Assembly (NCBI RefSeq): GCF_003970385.1
Contig: NZ_RXZH01000001.1
Span: 186,001 to 250,000, forward strand
Source: Vibrio aquaticus
GTDB lineage: Bacteria; Pseudomonadota; Gammaproteobacteria; Enterobacterales; Vibrionaceae
DNA: 64,000 nt
Direction: 5' to 3'
In this document: piece by piece, positions 1 to 8,662 of the stretch
Layout: every line of letters starts with the position of its first letter
How positions within the stretch are numbered: the stretch's first letter is position 1
Program-made: the position numbers and the translations under genes
The notes under the pieces: generated by a model
The model's input: the letters and a program-made list of their open reading frames with translations, nothing else
The model's database searches: none
Told to the model about the DNA's origin: nothing

Positions 1-77
1 GCAGCCGCAGCAAAACTCCCTCTTCGTTCTATCGCATCTAATATGTGAAGCGCTTCTAATGTAATTGGACTCTGCAC
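1..77 (-). CDS. LysR-family regulator, N-terminal fragment (HupR-like)
   Basis: Only the first 25 codons are inside the window; the gene continues off the left edge. It starts at a GTG with an AAGGA ribosome site a few bases upstream. The peptide (LEALHILDAIERRGSFAAA) is the first helix and turn of a LysR-type helix-turn-helix. It is divergent from the TonB receptor at 332. In Vibrio vulnificus the LysR regulator HupR is encoded next to the haem receptor gene hupA and activates it in response to haem, so the same job is likely here. That role rests on position alone. Confidence 0.75.
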   Translation of the reverse strand, partial: MQSPITLEALHILDAIERRGSFAAA

Positions 78-252
78 TGTCGCATTCCTTAAACACTAAT
101 GAATAAAATATTGTGATACCTGTCACATTGATTGAATTGCTATTGAACCTTTATTATTGAGGCTAAAGACACTAAGTGATTGTTTTATTTCAACTTAGTT
201 AATTACCCAAGCCAAAACATTGCTTCTAAAAACCAAAGATAACAATGAGAAC

Positions 253-271
253 AATAGTAATTATCATTTAG
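253..271. promoter_or_regulatory. Putative Fur box
   Basis: AATAGTAATTATCATTTAG matches about 12 of 19 positions of the classical Fur consensus. It lies about 60 bp upstream of the receptor start codon, between the divergent LysR gene and the receptor. Iron-dependent repression of a haem receptor by Fur is the norm in vibrios. Match judged by eye. Confidence 0.5.
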
Positions 272-331
272 ATCCAATAAAATCCGTTTCGCTCAATAGA
301 AACCGATTATGGATTAAAGGTAGTAAAAACA

Positions 332-2572
332 ATGTATAAACAGACTCTCCTGTCAGCTTCAATCGTTTTGGCTCTTACGTCAACCGCACACGCCGAAGAA
401 TATGCACTTTTTGATGAAGTTGTTGTTTCCGCAACTCGTACAGAGCAGCAGCTTGAAGATGTGGCTGGTTCGGTGTCGGTCGTGACAGAAGAAGATATCG
501 ATAAAAACCTAGCAAAAGACTTGGCAGATGCTTTCAAATACACCCCTGGCGTCTCAGTAGAAACCGATAGCAGACATGGTATTCAAGGCATTAACATTCG
601 CGGCCTTGGCGGAAACCGAGTTAATATTTTGGTTGATGGCGTTGCTCAACCAGCGCGCTACAATTCTGGCTATTCGTTCCTACAGTCTAGTCGTGTTATG
701 ACCGATACTGAAATGTTCAAATCTGTAGAAATTGTTAAAGGTTCAGCATCAAGCCTATACGGCAGTGACGGTATTGCTGGTATCGCCGCATTCCAAACTA
801 AAGACCCTTCTGATTTCGTGTCAGACGACAAGCAACTTGGTGGTTACGTTAAACTTGGCTATGCCTCTGATACCAATGAATTTTCAGAGTCTGTTGCTCT
901 AGCAAATAAGTTTGGTGATCTAGAAACATTAGTTGCTTATACACGTCGAGATGGTGATGAAGTTGACAACTTTGGTACACCAGACGAGCAAGACTCTTCG
1001 AGCGATAACTTATTGGTTAAGGTTCAATATCAAGTTAACGATGAAAACCGCATTGAGTTAGTCGGTGAGTACGGTCAAAAGCAAACAGAGACTCAATTAG
1101 AGAAGACTGGTCAAACGTTCTTATCTGACTTTGGTGGGATGCCACCATCATTCCGCATGGGGCTAGGTAACATCGATTGGGACCAAAACTACGGTAATGA
1201 TGAATCAGAGCAAACACGTTTAGGCTTTAAGCATATTCTAGAAAAAGACCTCACGATTGCTGACAAACTCGAATGGGGCATCGCAACCGTTAAGAAAGAC
1301 GAAAACGGCAATACGCACCGAAATGGTGAGATTACTTCTGTTAGTCCAATAGCACCGGGCTCTCCTACCCCTGATTTACCGACGGGTGATGACGCACTTC
1401 GAGCAGAACATAAAGATTACACATACAATGAAAAGTCTGTCCAAGTTGATATTCAAGCGACTAAGTACATCGAAACAGCAAGTGTTCAACATACAATTGT
1501 TTATGGTGCGAACTATCAAACGAAAGATATTGAGAACCGTAACTACACACGTAACTTAATCGACAGCTCGGAAGACAAACTCTTCTTCTACCAACCGAAT
1601 GCAGAAGAAACACGCTACGGTGCATTTGTTCAAGACGAAATGCTGCTTCTTAATGAGACATTACGCCTAACACCAGGAATACGTTTCGACAGCTTTGAAA
1701 CGACACCAGATGTGAAAACCGAAGGTATTGACCCAAGCGTAACATACGATAAGCACTCAAGCTCGGCAGTGACAGCGCGTTTAGGTGCGGTGTACGACTT
1801 AAATGAAAGCTGGAAAACATTCGCGCAAATTTCGCAAGGCTTCCGCGCGCCAAGTTTTGATGAGCTTTACTACTCATATGATGGAGGATCATCTTATGAG
1901 AACCGCCCTAACCCGCAATTAGAAGCCGAAGAGAGTATTACTTACGAAATTGGCTTTAGACATAACACGGAATTTAGCTCGTCTGAGATTGCCTTCTACT
2001 ACAGCGACTTTACCAACTTCATTGACAACAAAGTGGTTGAGGAAGGTGTTGGCAGTAACCCAGACATCTACCAATACGTGAACGTGGACGAAGCCATCAT
2101 TAAAGGTGTAGAACTAGGTAATACATTAGATATCAGTGCAATGGCTGGTATTAAAGAAGGCATTACCTCTCGTTTCGCTATCGCATACACTGAGGGCGAA
2201 GATGGCAATGGTAATGCACTGAACAGTATTGAACCTTGGAATGCGGTTGTTGCTTTAAACTATGATGCCCCAACGCAAAATTGGGGAACAAGCATTCAAC
2301 TCAGCTACATTGCTAAGAAATCAAACAGCGATTTGAACCTTGATTCAAATAACGGTGGTACGACTGATCAAGTTGAAAACCCATCAGCAACGGTTGTTGA
2401 TCTCACCGCTTACTATGTACCAGTTAAAGACTTAACGCTTCGTGCAGGTCTGTTCAACGTAACGGACGAGAAGTACTGGGCTTGGGATGATGTACGTGGT
2501 CGTACAGAACTTGACCTAGATGACACTCAAGCTGGCCGTAACTGGGCAATTACAGCGAAGTACGAGTTCTAA
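332..2572 (+). CDS. hutA: TonB-dependent haem/haemoglobin receptor (HutA/HupA type)
   Basis: A 746-residue outer-membrane receptor of the haemoglobin/transferrin/lactoferrin family, taking up haem iron with energy from TonB-ExbBD. Residues 1-21 are a signal peptide ending THAEE. A TonB box (DEVVVSATRT) follows at about 29-38, then the plug (GINIRGLGGNRVNILVDG; GSASSLYGSDGIAG), and the protein ends in an aromatic F as beta-barrels do. The FRAP box of haem receptors is present (FRAPSFDELY) and the NPNL box appears as NPQL. I see no histidine between the two boxes, where HemR has one, so the exact ligand is less certain than the family. An AAAGG ribosome site precedes the ATG. Flanked by a LysR gene start and a Fur-like site. 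Confidence 0.85.
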   Translation: MYKQTLLSASIVLALTSTAHAEEYALFDEVVVSATRTEQQLEDVAGSVSVVTEEDIDKNLAKDLADAFKYTPGVSVETDSRHGIQGINIRGLGGNRVNILVDGVAQPARYNSGYSFLQSSRVMTDTEMFKSVEIVKGSASSLYGSDGIAGIAAFQTKDPSDFVSDDKQLGGYVKLGYASDTNEFSESVALANKFGDLETLVAYTRRDGDEVDNFGTPDEQDSSSDNLLVKVQYQVNDENRIELVGEYGQKQTETQLEKTGQTFLSDFGGMPPSFRMGLGNIDWDQNYGNDESEQTRLGFKHILEKDLTIADKLEWGIATVKKDENGNTHRNGEITSVSPIAPGSPTPDLPTGDDALRAEHKDYTYNEKSVQVDIQATKYIETASVQHTIVYGANYQTKDIENRNYTRNLIDSSEDKLFFYQPNAEETRYGAFVQDEMLLLNETLRLTPGIRFDSFETTPDVKTEGIDPSVTYDKHSSSAVTARLGAVYDLNESWKTFAQISQGFRAPSFDELYYSYDGGSSYENRPNPQLEAEESITYEIGFRHNTEFSSSEIAFYYSDFTNFIDNKVVEEGVGSNPDIYQYVNVDEAIIKGVELGNTLDISAMAGIKEGITSRFAIAYTEGEDGNGNALNSIEPWNAVVALNYDAPTQNWGTSIQLSYIAKKSNSDLNLDSNNGGTTDQVENPSATVVDLTAYYVPVKDLTLRAGLFNVTDEKYWAWDDVRGRTELDLDDTQAGRNWAITAKYEF

Positions 2573-2590
2573 TTCAACGTTTACAGCAAA

Positions 2591-2616
2591 AAGTCAGCGC
2601 AATGCTGACTTTTTTA
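2591..2616 (+). terminator. Rho-independent terminator of the haem receptor gene
   Basis: AAGTCAGC / GCTGACTT form an 8-bp stem with a 5-base loop, followed by a T run. It lies 18 bp after the receptor stop codon. Confidence 0.85.
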
Positions 2617-2656
2617 CGTTTTGGTACATGAATATGTCGATTGTCAGTGTACTGAA

Positions 2657-2690
2657 AACAAAAAAGCTCCTATTAAAGGAGCTTTTATCA
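2657..2690 (-). terminator. Terminator of the 25-residue membrane-protein gene
   Basis: AAAAGCTCC / GGAGCTTTT stem with a 7-base loop. On the minus strand the stem is followed by TTTTTTGTTTT, so it ends transcription of the small gene at 2738-2815. Its presence supports that small gene being real. Confidence 0.8.
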
Positions 2691-2737
2691 GATTCATTTG
2701 CATAAAAAGAAGATTAAAAATGAAGCAAATGAAGGGC

Positions 2738-2815
2738 TTATTTAGCGCTTGTCATCTCTTTCTTAACCATTACAGCTGCAGCGATGATGAAAGTGACGAT
2801 AAGACCTAGTTCCAT
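2738..2815 (-). CDS. Small single-pass membrane protein, 25 residues
   Basis: Reads from an ATG preceded by TAAGGG at good spacing to a TAA, giving 25 residues. The first half is hydrophobic (MELGLIVTFIIAAAVMV) and the end is charged (KKEMTSAK), the pattern of a one-helix inner-membrane peptide with a cytoplasmic tail. It has its own strong terminator 50 bp downstream and sits alone between convergent neighbours. I do not recognise a family. The ribosome site, hydrophobic profile and dedicated terminator argue for a real gene; nothing in the sequence tells its function. Confidence 0.6.
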   Translation of the reverse strand: MELGLIVTFIIAAAVMVKKEMTSAK

Positions 2816-2931
2816 TGTGTACCCTTACTCTATATTTGGAAAAACCGAAGATTAACTGCGGCTATTCTAACAGTATTAAAAAACAATGGTAGTAGTTACA
2901 GAGGTTTTTGTTCATTTTCTCAATTGAGATC

Positions 2932-2952
2932 AAAAAAGGCCTCGAAAGGCCC
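2932..2952 (-). terminator. Probable weak terminator of the sgrR/zinc-ribbon operon
   Basis: On the minus strand GGCC-TTTCGA-GGCC is followed by TTTTTTG. The stem is only 4-5 bp. It lies 66 bp after the stop of the zinc-ribbon gene. Confidence 0.45.
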
Positions 2953-3017
2953 GTTTTACGCAGTTTGAGATTCATTTTTAATCGATGCGTTTAATGACAT
3001 AATGTTCTGTCTTCGCG

Positions 3018-3269
3018 CTATTTCATCGTGACTTTCCCACCAATTATTTTGAAAGCAGGCGTTCCCCTGACCAAAGTGTCTCGGGCAAATTCACCGCCAC
3101 ATTCAGGACAAAAGCATGGGGTATTGGTATAGTCTTCAACAATTCGTTCTTTGAAACATTTAACTAACGCCCCTTTTCCCCCTTTACGGTACTTAAAGAG
3201 TTGCGCTTTACATTTCGCGCAATAGATATTGACCGTTTTACTCGGTTGCTTTTTGTTGGGTTTAGCCAT
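3018..3269 (-). CDS. Zinc-ribbon protein
   Basis: An 83-residue basic protein with two CxxC pairs (CAKC near residue 17, CPEC near residue 54) that should bind one zinc as a ribbon; lysine-rich at the N-terminus (MAKPNKKQPSK). It overlaps the end of sgrR by 8 bp, so the two are probably translated from one message. Small zinc-ribbon proteins of this form occur in vibrios next to an SgrR-type gene. No catalytic motif is visible; a nucleic-acid or protein contact role is possible but not shown. Confidence 0.7.
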   Translation of the reverse strand: MAKPNKKQPSKTVNIYCAKCKAQLFKYRKGGKGALVKCFKERIVEDYTNTPCFCPECGGEFARDTLVRGTPAFKIIGGKVTMK

Positions 3270-4977
3270 CGGCGTTCTCGTCCGAAACCTGGCCTAGTTC
3301 TGGCTTCACCCACACCTGACTAAAGTCAAACCAGCCAAGAGCATTACATTTCGCGTTTTGAAGCGAACCACATTGGTCCTTGTTTACCCCTAACCAACAG
3401 TGGAACATAGGTATCAACTGGAGTTTTTCGACTAACGACTTACCGAGTTCTTTTGCAGGGAAAGCACGGCTGTCCGTTGCTTGCCATTGTTCAATAAGCT
3501 CAGCCCAGTGAGCGAAATCGGTATCTTTACTTAAAGCGGCAATGTCACTGTAATTAAGCAGCCAACCGGCCAATGCATCGTCACGATTGGTCGAAATGCC
3601 CATCGGTTTTAACCAGATATCGACTTCATCGGTGTTTTCTACCGTGAGATCGTAGGTCACTAAATTCACACTAAGCCCATCCTGTTTAAGCAGTGTTTCG
3701 ATGCACTTAACTAAAGTTGGGAACATAGGGTGCTGGCCGTGATACGCAATCGTCACGCTTCGGTAAGATGGTGGCGAAACATACCCTTGTTTGGTGTGGT
3801 GGTACCAACCCGGTTTTAAGCCATGGGCAGGCAATACGCCTAATTCGACAATTTTGTCTTGAGGCAGCTGTTGGAACAAATTGAGCGTGTTAAGCCTCTG
3901 ACTGAAGTAATTCGCCCAGTCATTGGATTTGGCTAGTCCATCTTTGCGGTTGAGCAGTAACAGTGTGCAGCCTGGGTCTAGCTCGACTTCATCACTAAAC
4001 TCAGCAATCTCAGGTCTAACGGGTTTCGATAAACTTGGGAAGACCATTGAGGAATGCGCTTCGTCTATTACCCAAACTTCAACACGATCAAGTAGCGGCC
4101 TAAACCCAAAGTAGCCATCAAACGCCTGCAAAATAAGGCGCTTGCTGTCATTTTGCGTGACTTTATAAGGGCCTGTTCCGATTGGAAAAAGGTCAAAATT
4201 ATCGGCACGGTTTTCTTTCGGTAACGTTATTTTTGCGCACGACTCGGAGAGTAAAAGCGGCAATTTATAATCATCACGCGATAAGCGAACATCAACAATT
4301 AGACTGCTTACAGGCTCGGCAGATTCAATATGGGCGAATAGACGTTTCACTTTGAGTTCTGATAAACAATCAGCAATATGTGCCGCGGTAAGAAGATCGC
4401 CATTATGAAAGCGAACACTCGGTCGAATATAAAATCGCCAATGTGTCGGAGTGATCATTTCCCAAGTATGAGCTAGGTCTGGTTGCAGCTGTTCATGCTC
4501 ATCAATACGGGTTAAACCACTGAAGATTTGTTGCACAATATGCAGCTCTGAGCGACGCATCGGGGCGGCAGGATCGAGATTGGACAGCGGACGATAATAA
4601 GGCAACCTCACGACTTGTTGCCCTTCTTGATGCACAAGTCCAAGATATTTTTCAACGACTTGAGCGAGTTTCGAACTATCGTGATCCAGCACTTTTAGAG
4701 CTTGGCTGATTTTTCCTTCTTCAAGGTATCGCTTGGCAAGGTTCTCGCTGACATCGGCTCTGCTGCGTTTGAAGTTCAGCTGGGATAACTTTCCACGGCC
4801 AGGGGCTGGGTGCCACTCTAACCAGCCCTCTTCTTCCATTTTGTTGAGAACAATTCGAGCATTTCGACGGGTACAGAAAAGGATCTCGGTGATCTCTTCT
4901 AACTGAACATCAGAATCTTGTCCTTTATAGTGTTCAAATAGCGTTTCAAACTGAACTCTTAAACGCGGGCTACTCAT
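3262..4977 (-). CDS. sgrR: SgrR-family transcriptional regulator
   Basis: A 571-residue regulator in two parts. Residues 1-115 form the SgrR winged-helix DNA-binding region (RLRVQFETLFEHY; EEITEILFCTRRNARIVLNK; EEEGWLEWHPAPGRGK). Residues 150-560 resemble a family-5 solute-binding protein (HIVQQIFSGLTRIDE; AHTWEMITPTHWRFYIR; IGTGPYKV) used as a ligand sensor. In E. coli SgrR is about 551 residues and answers sugar-phosphate stress by activating the small RNA SgrS. Here only 76 bp lie upstream before the next gene, and no SgrS-like RNA is recognisable there. A GAGGAAA/TTTCCTC inverted repeat is present just upstream of the start. Target genes are unknown. Confidence 0.85.
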   Translation of the reverse strand: MSSPRLRVQFETLFEHYKGQDSDVQLEEITEILFCTRRNARIVLNKMEEEGWLEWHPAPGRGKLSQLNFKRSRADVSENLAKRYLEEGKISQALKVLDHDSSKLAQVVEKYLGLVHQEGQQVVRLPYYRPLSNLDPAAPMRRSELHIVQQIFSGLTRIDEHEQLQPDLAHTWEMITPTHWRFYIRPSVRFHNGDLLTAAHIADCLSELKVKRLFAHIESAEPVSSLIVDVRLSRDDYKLPLLLSESCAKITLPKENRADNFDLFPIGTGPYKVTQNDSKRLILQAFDGYFGFRPLLDRVEVWVIDEAHSSMVFPSLSKPVRPEIAEFSDEVELDPGCTLLLLNRKDGLAKSNDWANYFSQRLNTLNLFQQLPQDKIVELGVLPAHGLKPGWYHHTKQGYVSPPSYRSVTIAYHGQHPMFPTLVKCIETLLKQDGLSVNLVTYDLTVENTDEVDIWLKPMGISTNRDDALAGWLLNYSDIAALSKDTDFAHWAELIEQWQATDSRAFPAKELGKSLVEKLQLIPMFHCWLGVNKDQCGSLQNAKCNALGWFDFSQVWVKPELGQVSDENADG

Positions 4978-5053
4978 AAAGAGGAAATCTCACTTACCAT
5001 TATTTGATAAAGAGTTTCCTCATTTGGTGCCGAAGGATCAAGAGATATTTACT

Positions 5054-5287
5054 CTATTGAATCGCAATGCTTGCGTGTTGTGACAATTGTTCAAGTTGTT
5101 CTTGATTATCTAACTTAACGGACCACTTAGTTTCAACGCCATTTGCGGCTATGACATTCGCTCCTCGCCCTATCAACGTTATGGCATCAACTTGAGCTTG
5201 CAGCGTTACCATCGCATTGCCTTCTAGCTTAATGACAACTTCATGAGGTGTGGCAATGATCTTTCCATTGCTAAAATGTATCACCAT
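5054..5287 (-). CDS. Conserved small Vibrio protein (DUF3389-like)
   Basis: A 77-residue protein, mostly beta strands by pattern (MVIHFSNGKIIATPHEVVIKL; VDAITLIGRGANVIAANG). No signal peptide or membrane segment. It starts 5 bp after the thioesterase stop, so the two are co-transcribed. The sequence resembles the Vibrio family DUF3389, recalled from memory. Function unknown. Confidence 0.65.
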   Translation of the reverse strand: MVIHFSNGKIIATPHEVVIKLEGNAMVTLQAQVDAITLIGRGANVIAANGVETKWSVKLDNQEQLEQLSQHASIAIQ

Positions 5288-5292
5288 TGTGG

Positions 5293-5736
5293 TTAGCTCG
5301 CTTCTTGCTTGGTTGGTTTACGATGTTTAACCGCAATGGTTAGTCGGCTGGTACACACTAAGCGCTCTCTTTCATCGCAGATATTGATTTGCCATACCTG
5401 AGTCGAGATGCCTAAGTGAATGGGTTTAGCGGTGCCAGTAACTTCACCACTGCGCATAGATCGCACATGATTTGCATTAATGTCTAATCCGACACAGTAA
5501 CTGCCTTCTGGAACACAGAAGTTGGCTGCAACAGAACCTAATGTCTCAGCTAACACAACCGAAGCACCGCCATGCAGCATTCCAAGAGGTTGATGAGTAA
5601 AAGAACATACCGGCATGGTAGCGCTGATAAAGTCTTCTCCAACATCGCTATAGATGATATTTAAGTGATCAATTAGCGTGTTTTGTGAGGTTTTGTTTAG
5701 TAAATCCAGGTCTATTGGACGCTTCCAAATACTCAT
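5293..5736 (-). CDS. menI: Hotdog-fold acyl-CoA thioesterase (MenI/YdiI type)
   Basis: A 147-residue single hotdog domain of the PaaI/YdiI group, which hydrolyses 1,4-dihydroxy-2-naphthoyl-CoA in menaquinone synthesis and, in some members, aryl-ACP or other acyl-CoA. The signature HGGASVVLAETLGS at about 54-67 contains the catalytic glutamate position (LAE) and the helix of the fold. VGLDINANHVRSMRSGEV follows, as in YdiI. Length matches the family. Divergent from the M48 lipoprotein gene and upstream of a small DUF3389-like gene. The exact acyl substrate cannot be read from sequence, so the gene symbol is provisional. Confidence 0.75.
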   Translation of the reverse strand: MSIWKRPIDLDLLNKTSQNTLIDHLNIIYSDVGEDFISATMPVCSFTHQPLGMLHGGASVVLAETLGSVAANFCVPEGSYCVGLDINANHVRSMRSGEVTGTAKPIHLGISTQVWQINICDERERLVCTSRLTIAVKHRKPTKQEAS

Positions 5737-5827
5737 TATTCAATCCATCATGAACTACAGTTAACAAGGATTGTAACCTAATGTTATGATTTGCCGATAA
5801 TATATTGCGTTTGAAATAGGGAATTCG

Positions 5828-6616
5828 ATGCAACACTGGTTAAAATGTACCACCGTAGTAACAACGTTAGCGATTGCTGCGTGTAGCGCCTCACCTACCG
5901 GGCGTAACCAACTGTTACTGTTTTCAGATCAAGACATGAGTAGCCTCGGTGCTCAATCATTTGAGCAGATGAAGACCGACCAAAAAGTCAGCACCAATGC
6001 AAAAACTAATGCGTATGTTCAGTGTGTGACGAATGCAATCACCGAACATGTGCCTCCTCAACCTGGCTTTAGTAAATGGGAAGTCGTGGTATTTGATAGT
6101 AAACAGGTGAATGCCTTTGCTTTACCAGGCGGTAAAATTGGTGTTTATACCGGTCTGCTTGATGTTGCAGTAAACCAAGATCAATTAGCGACGGTGATTG
6201 GTCACGAGATAGCGCATGTGTTGGCTGACCACAGTAACGAACGTTTATCACAGTCTCAGATTGCCAACGCTGGGCTGCAAATCACCAATATTGCGCTCGG
6301 CACGTCTGAATATGCGCAATATCGTGGCGCGACCATGGCAGCACTAGGGCTGGGTGTTCAATATGGGGTACTCATGCCATACGGACGAACGCAAGAGTCT
6401 GAAGCGGATATCGTCGGGCTAGAATTGATGGCCAAATCAGGCTTCGATCCTCGTCAAAGCGTCGATTTATGGAAAAACATGGCGAAAGCGTCAGGTGGGC
6501 AGCAGCCTCCAGAATTGTTATCGACTCACCCTTCTCACAGCACTCGTATTCAAGACTTGCAGGCGAAAATCAACACTCTGCCAAGCTATAATGTTTCTAG
6601 CCCTAACTGCGGCTGA
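5828..6616 (+). CDS. M48-family metalloprotease lipoprotein (LoiP/YcaL-like)
   Basis: A 262-residue zinc protease. The N-terminus is a lipoprotein signal with lipobox IAAC, acylated Cys19, followed by S-A-S, so outer-membrane anchoring is likely. The metal site is VIGHEIAHVLADH (HExxH) at about residue 125, with the third ligand in ESEADIVGLELM further on. This matches the periplasmic LoiP/YcaL group, which degrades misfolded envelope proteins. It ends in a bidirectional terminator shared with the convergent M50 gene. Confidence 0.85.
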   Translation: MQHWLKCTTVVTTLAIAACSASPTGRNQLLLFSDQDMSSLGAQSFEQMKTDQKVSTNAKTNAYVQCVTNAITEHVPPQPGFSKWEVVVFDSKQVNAFALPGGKIGVYTGLLDVAVNQDQLATVIGHEIAHVLADHSNERLSQSQIANAGLQITNIALGTSEYAQYRGATMAALGLGVQYGVLMPYGRTQESEADIVGLELMAKSGFDPRQSVDLWKNMAKASGGQQPPELLSTHPSHSTRIQDLQAKINTLPSYNVSSPNCG

Positions 6617-6620
6617 TATT

Positions 6621-6650
6621 AAAAAGGGAGCTCGATGCTCCCTTTTGTTT
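6621..6650. terminator. Bidirectional terminator between the M48 and M50 protease genes
   Basis: AAAAGGGAGC / GCTCCCTTTT with a 5-base loop; T runs on both strands. Serves the convergent genes ending at 6616 and 6650. Confidence 0.85.
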
Positions 6651-7732
6651 TATGTACCTAGAATCAATAGTGGCAATTGCAGTAACTGATCACCAGTAGA
6701 GGCAAAGAACCAGATAATGCCAATTAAGCTTGCGACTAACCCAACATACCAAACTGCCGAAATGATCTGACCATAGCGATCGAGTGGCAATAAATGACTG
6801 TGGTGGCGGCCGCGCCATTCAAAGATAATCTCTAACATCCCCATAATCAGCAAGAAGCCAAATAATGTTAGCCCGAGTGAGTAGCTAAGCACGACACCAC
6901 CGGCAGCAGCGAGCGTACACAAAACAATCCCCGCAACACTGTTCATTGAGAAACTGATGCTTTTCAGCACATGACCGCCGTCCAGTGGCAAGATTGGAAG
7001 AAGATTGAATAGGTTTAAGAATGCGTTAAATACTGCAAGGCCAGCAAAGAACATTTCGCCAGTGATTAAGTAAACAATCAGAAGAATGACGGATAATATC
7101 AAACCAAACATTGGCCCCATGATCGAAATAACCACATCTTGCCAACGTGTGTTTATCTTTTCATCGCTCAGGGCTAAGCCACCTAAAAATGGGACAAGGT
7201 AGATACCTTTGGTCTTCATCCCGAAGTACTTCATCGCTTTTACGTGACCATACTCGTGAAAGACCAAACAAGCGATTAATGCGAGCGCAAACTGAAAGGA
7301 AAACAGCCAAGAATAAGCCGCGAGACTTGCTGAAGCTAAAACCACTTTGATCAGCTTGGCACTTTTCAGCGCTTTCATCCCAAGAGAGATAATGCCGATT
7401 AAGCTAAAGCGTTTTTCTGGCGTTGGCGGTGTAAAAGGCACTTGCTGTTCGATATCTTTGGTATCGCGGCTACCTTGTTGAATCGTCTCACCATTCACAC
7501 CGGCTTGATATTCGATTAAGAACGGCTGCCATTTTAATGTGGTTTCAAGTGAGCATTGCAATTCTTGCTCACCATTCATTAGCGTAAACTGGTGACGAGC
7601 AGATTCCCCACGCTCCGAATCCGCATCCAATTGTGACACCAACTGGTTGTTCCAAAACAGCTGTTGCCAGCCAGCCATTGAGCCTTCTAAGCGTAATGGC
7701 TTACCTAAAAATTCGATGGAAAGCAGTTCCAA
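6650..7732 (-). CDS. M50-family intramembrane metalloprotease
   Basis: A 360-residue membrane protein of the site-2 protease group. After a soluble N-terminal region of about 115 residues come several membrane segments. The zinc motif FHEYGH lies near residue 158 inside a helix (ALIACLVFHEYGHVKAMKYF), and the second motif NLLPILPLDGGHVLKS provides the aspartate ligand. GPMFGLILSVILLIVY and the C-terminal FGFLLIMGMLEIIFEW are further helices. Such proteases cleave within the membrane; the substrate here is unknown. It is not RseP, since no PDZ domain is visible. Confidence 0.8.
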   Translation of the reverse strand: MELLSIEFLGKPLRLEGSMAGWQQLFWNNQLVSQLDADSERGESARHQFTLMNGEQELQCSLETTLKWQPFLIEYQAGVNGETIQQGSRDTKDIEQQVPFTPPTPEKRFSLIGIISLGMKALKSAKLIKVVLASASLAAYSWLFSFQFALALIACLVFHEYGHVKAMKYFGMKTKGIYLVPFLGGLALSDEKINTRWQDVVISIMGPMFGLILSVILLIVYLITGEMFFAGLAVFNAFLNLFNLLPILPLDGGHVLKSISFSMNSVAGIVLCTLAAAGGVVLSYSLGLTLFGFLLIMGMLEIIFEWRGRHHSHLLPLDRYGQIISAVWYVGLVASLIGIIWFFASTGDQLLQLPLLILGT

Positions 7733-7996
7733 TGTAATCGACCTATTAATTCGCTATAAATACTGCGCTGATTATGCCAATAAAGACTAATAACTTAAAG
7801 TAAATGCTAAATTTGTTACACCGTCACCACCAATAACCCTTTGATGGTTCTAATTTTGTTATCTATTGGATTTTAAAAGTCAGCGTTTGGTGATTTTCTT
7901 TTGGTTAAACCTTTGCTTTACCGGATGCCCCTTTCTTTTCTGCGGATAAAGTGCATAATAGCGCCCGTAATTAACACCTAACAATGTGAGTCTACT

Positions 7997-8554
7997 ATGT
8001 CTTCTGAAGCTACAATGCTAGAACGCTGTGAATCTAAATGTGAACTATGTGCTGCTGACGCATCACTAACTGCTTACGCTGTGCCTCCTCATAGCCACGT
8101 AACAGTAGATTACGGCATCATGGTATGTGACAAGTGCCTAGGTGAAATCGAAGAACCAAAAGATATTAACCACTGGCGTTGTCTAAGCGACAGTATGTGG
8201 AGCCAAGTTCCTGCTGTTCAAGTAACGGCATGGCGTCAACTTACTCGTCTTAATACTGAAAGCTGGGCGCAAGATGCGCTAGACATGATGTACATGGAAG
8301 AAGATCAAATTAACTGGGCAATGACTGGCATGTCTGCAGACGACAAACCATTCGATTGCAACGGCGTTGAACTTAAAAAAGGTGACGACGTAACGGTTAT
8401 CAAAGACCTTCCAGTTAAAGGCACTAACCAAGTAATCAAGCAAGGCACGGTTATCCGTGGCATCAGCATTGGCGATGATCCTAAGCTTGTTTCTGGTAAA
8501 GCGAACGGCGGCCAATCTATGTACGTTATCGCTGAATACTGCCGTAAGAAGTAA
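7997..8554 (+). CDS. phnA: PhnA-domain protein (YjdM family)
   Basis: A 185-residue PhnA/YjdM-type protein. An N-terminal zinc ribbon (CELC; CDKC) is followed by a central helical part and the conserved PhnA C-terminal domain (DCNGVELKKGDDVTVIKDL, then VKGTNQVIKQGTVIRGI). Despite the name, the family has no proven role in phosphonate breakdown. The last 278 bp of the gene and its terminator are repeated at 15680-16016, at the far end of the accessory island, so the 3' end appears to have been the entry point of foreign DNA. The gene itself is full length and intact. Confidence 0.85.
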   Translation: MSSEATMLERCESKCELCAADASLTAYAVPPHSHVTVDYGIMVCDKCLGEIEEPKDINHWRCLSDSMWSQVPAVQVTAWRQLTRLNTESWAQDALDMMYMEEDQINWAMTGMSADDKPFDCNGVELKKGDDVTVIKDLPVKGTNQVIKQGTVIRGISIGDDPKLVSGKANGGQSMYVIAEYCRKK

Positions 8555-8613
8555 TCACAAGTTACTTTCGACAGATATAACAAAGGCGCTCAGTTGAGCG
8601 CCTATGTTGTTTT
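8277..8613 (+). repeat. Left direct repeat: phnA 3' end plus terminator
   Basis: 337 bp starting at CGCTAGACATGATG inside phnA and running through its terminator. It matches 15680-16016 with about 11 mismatches by eye (roughly 97 %). The first 34 bp are identical in both copies, so any site-specific crossover would lie there. Confidence 0.9.
8585..8613 (+). terminator. Terminator of phnA
   Basis: GGCGCTCA / TGAGCGCC stem followed by TATGTTGTTTT. The right-hand copy has a slightly different loop. Confidence 0.7.
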
Positions 8614-8662
8614 GGTCAATAAGCATGGTGTAACGTTTGAAGTTTCCAGCGCAAGAGGTAAA

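Noticed and set aside
2620..2809. Plus-strand ORFs downstream of the haem receptor
   Set aside because: They run through two terminators and across the minus-strand small gene; no ribosome site.
4978..5053. SgrS-like small RNA upstream of sgrR
   Set aside because: Only 76 bp are available and no hairpin plus T run or SgrS-type pairing segment is visible. The GAGGAAA/TTTCCTC repeat is too little to call an RNA gene.
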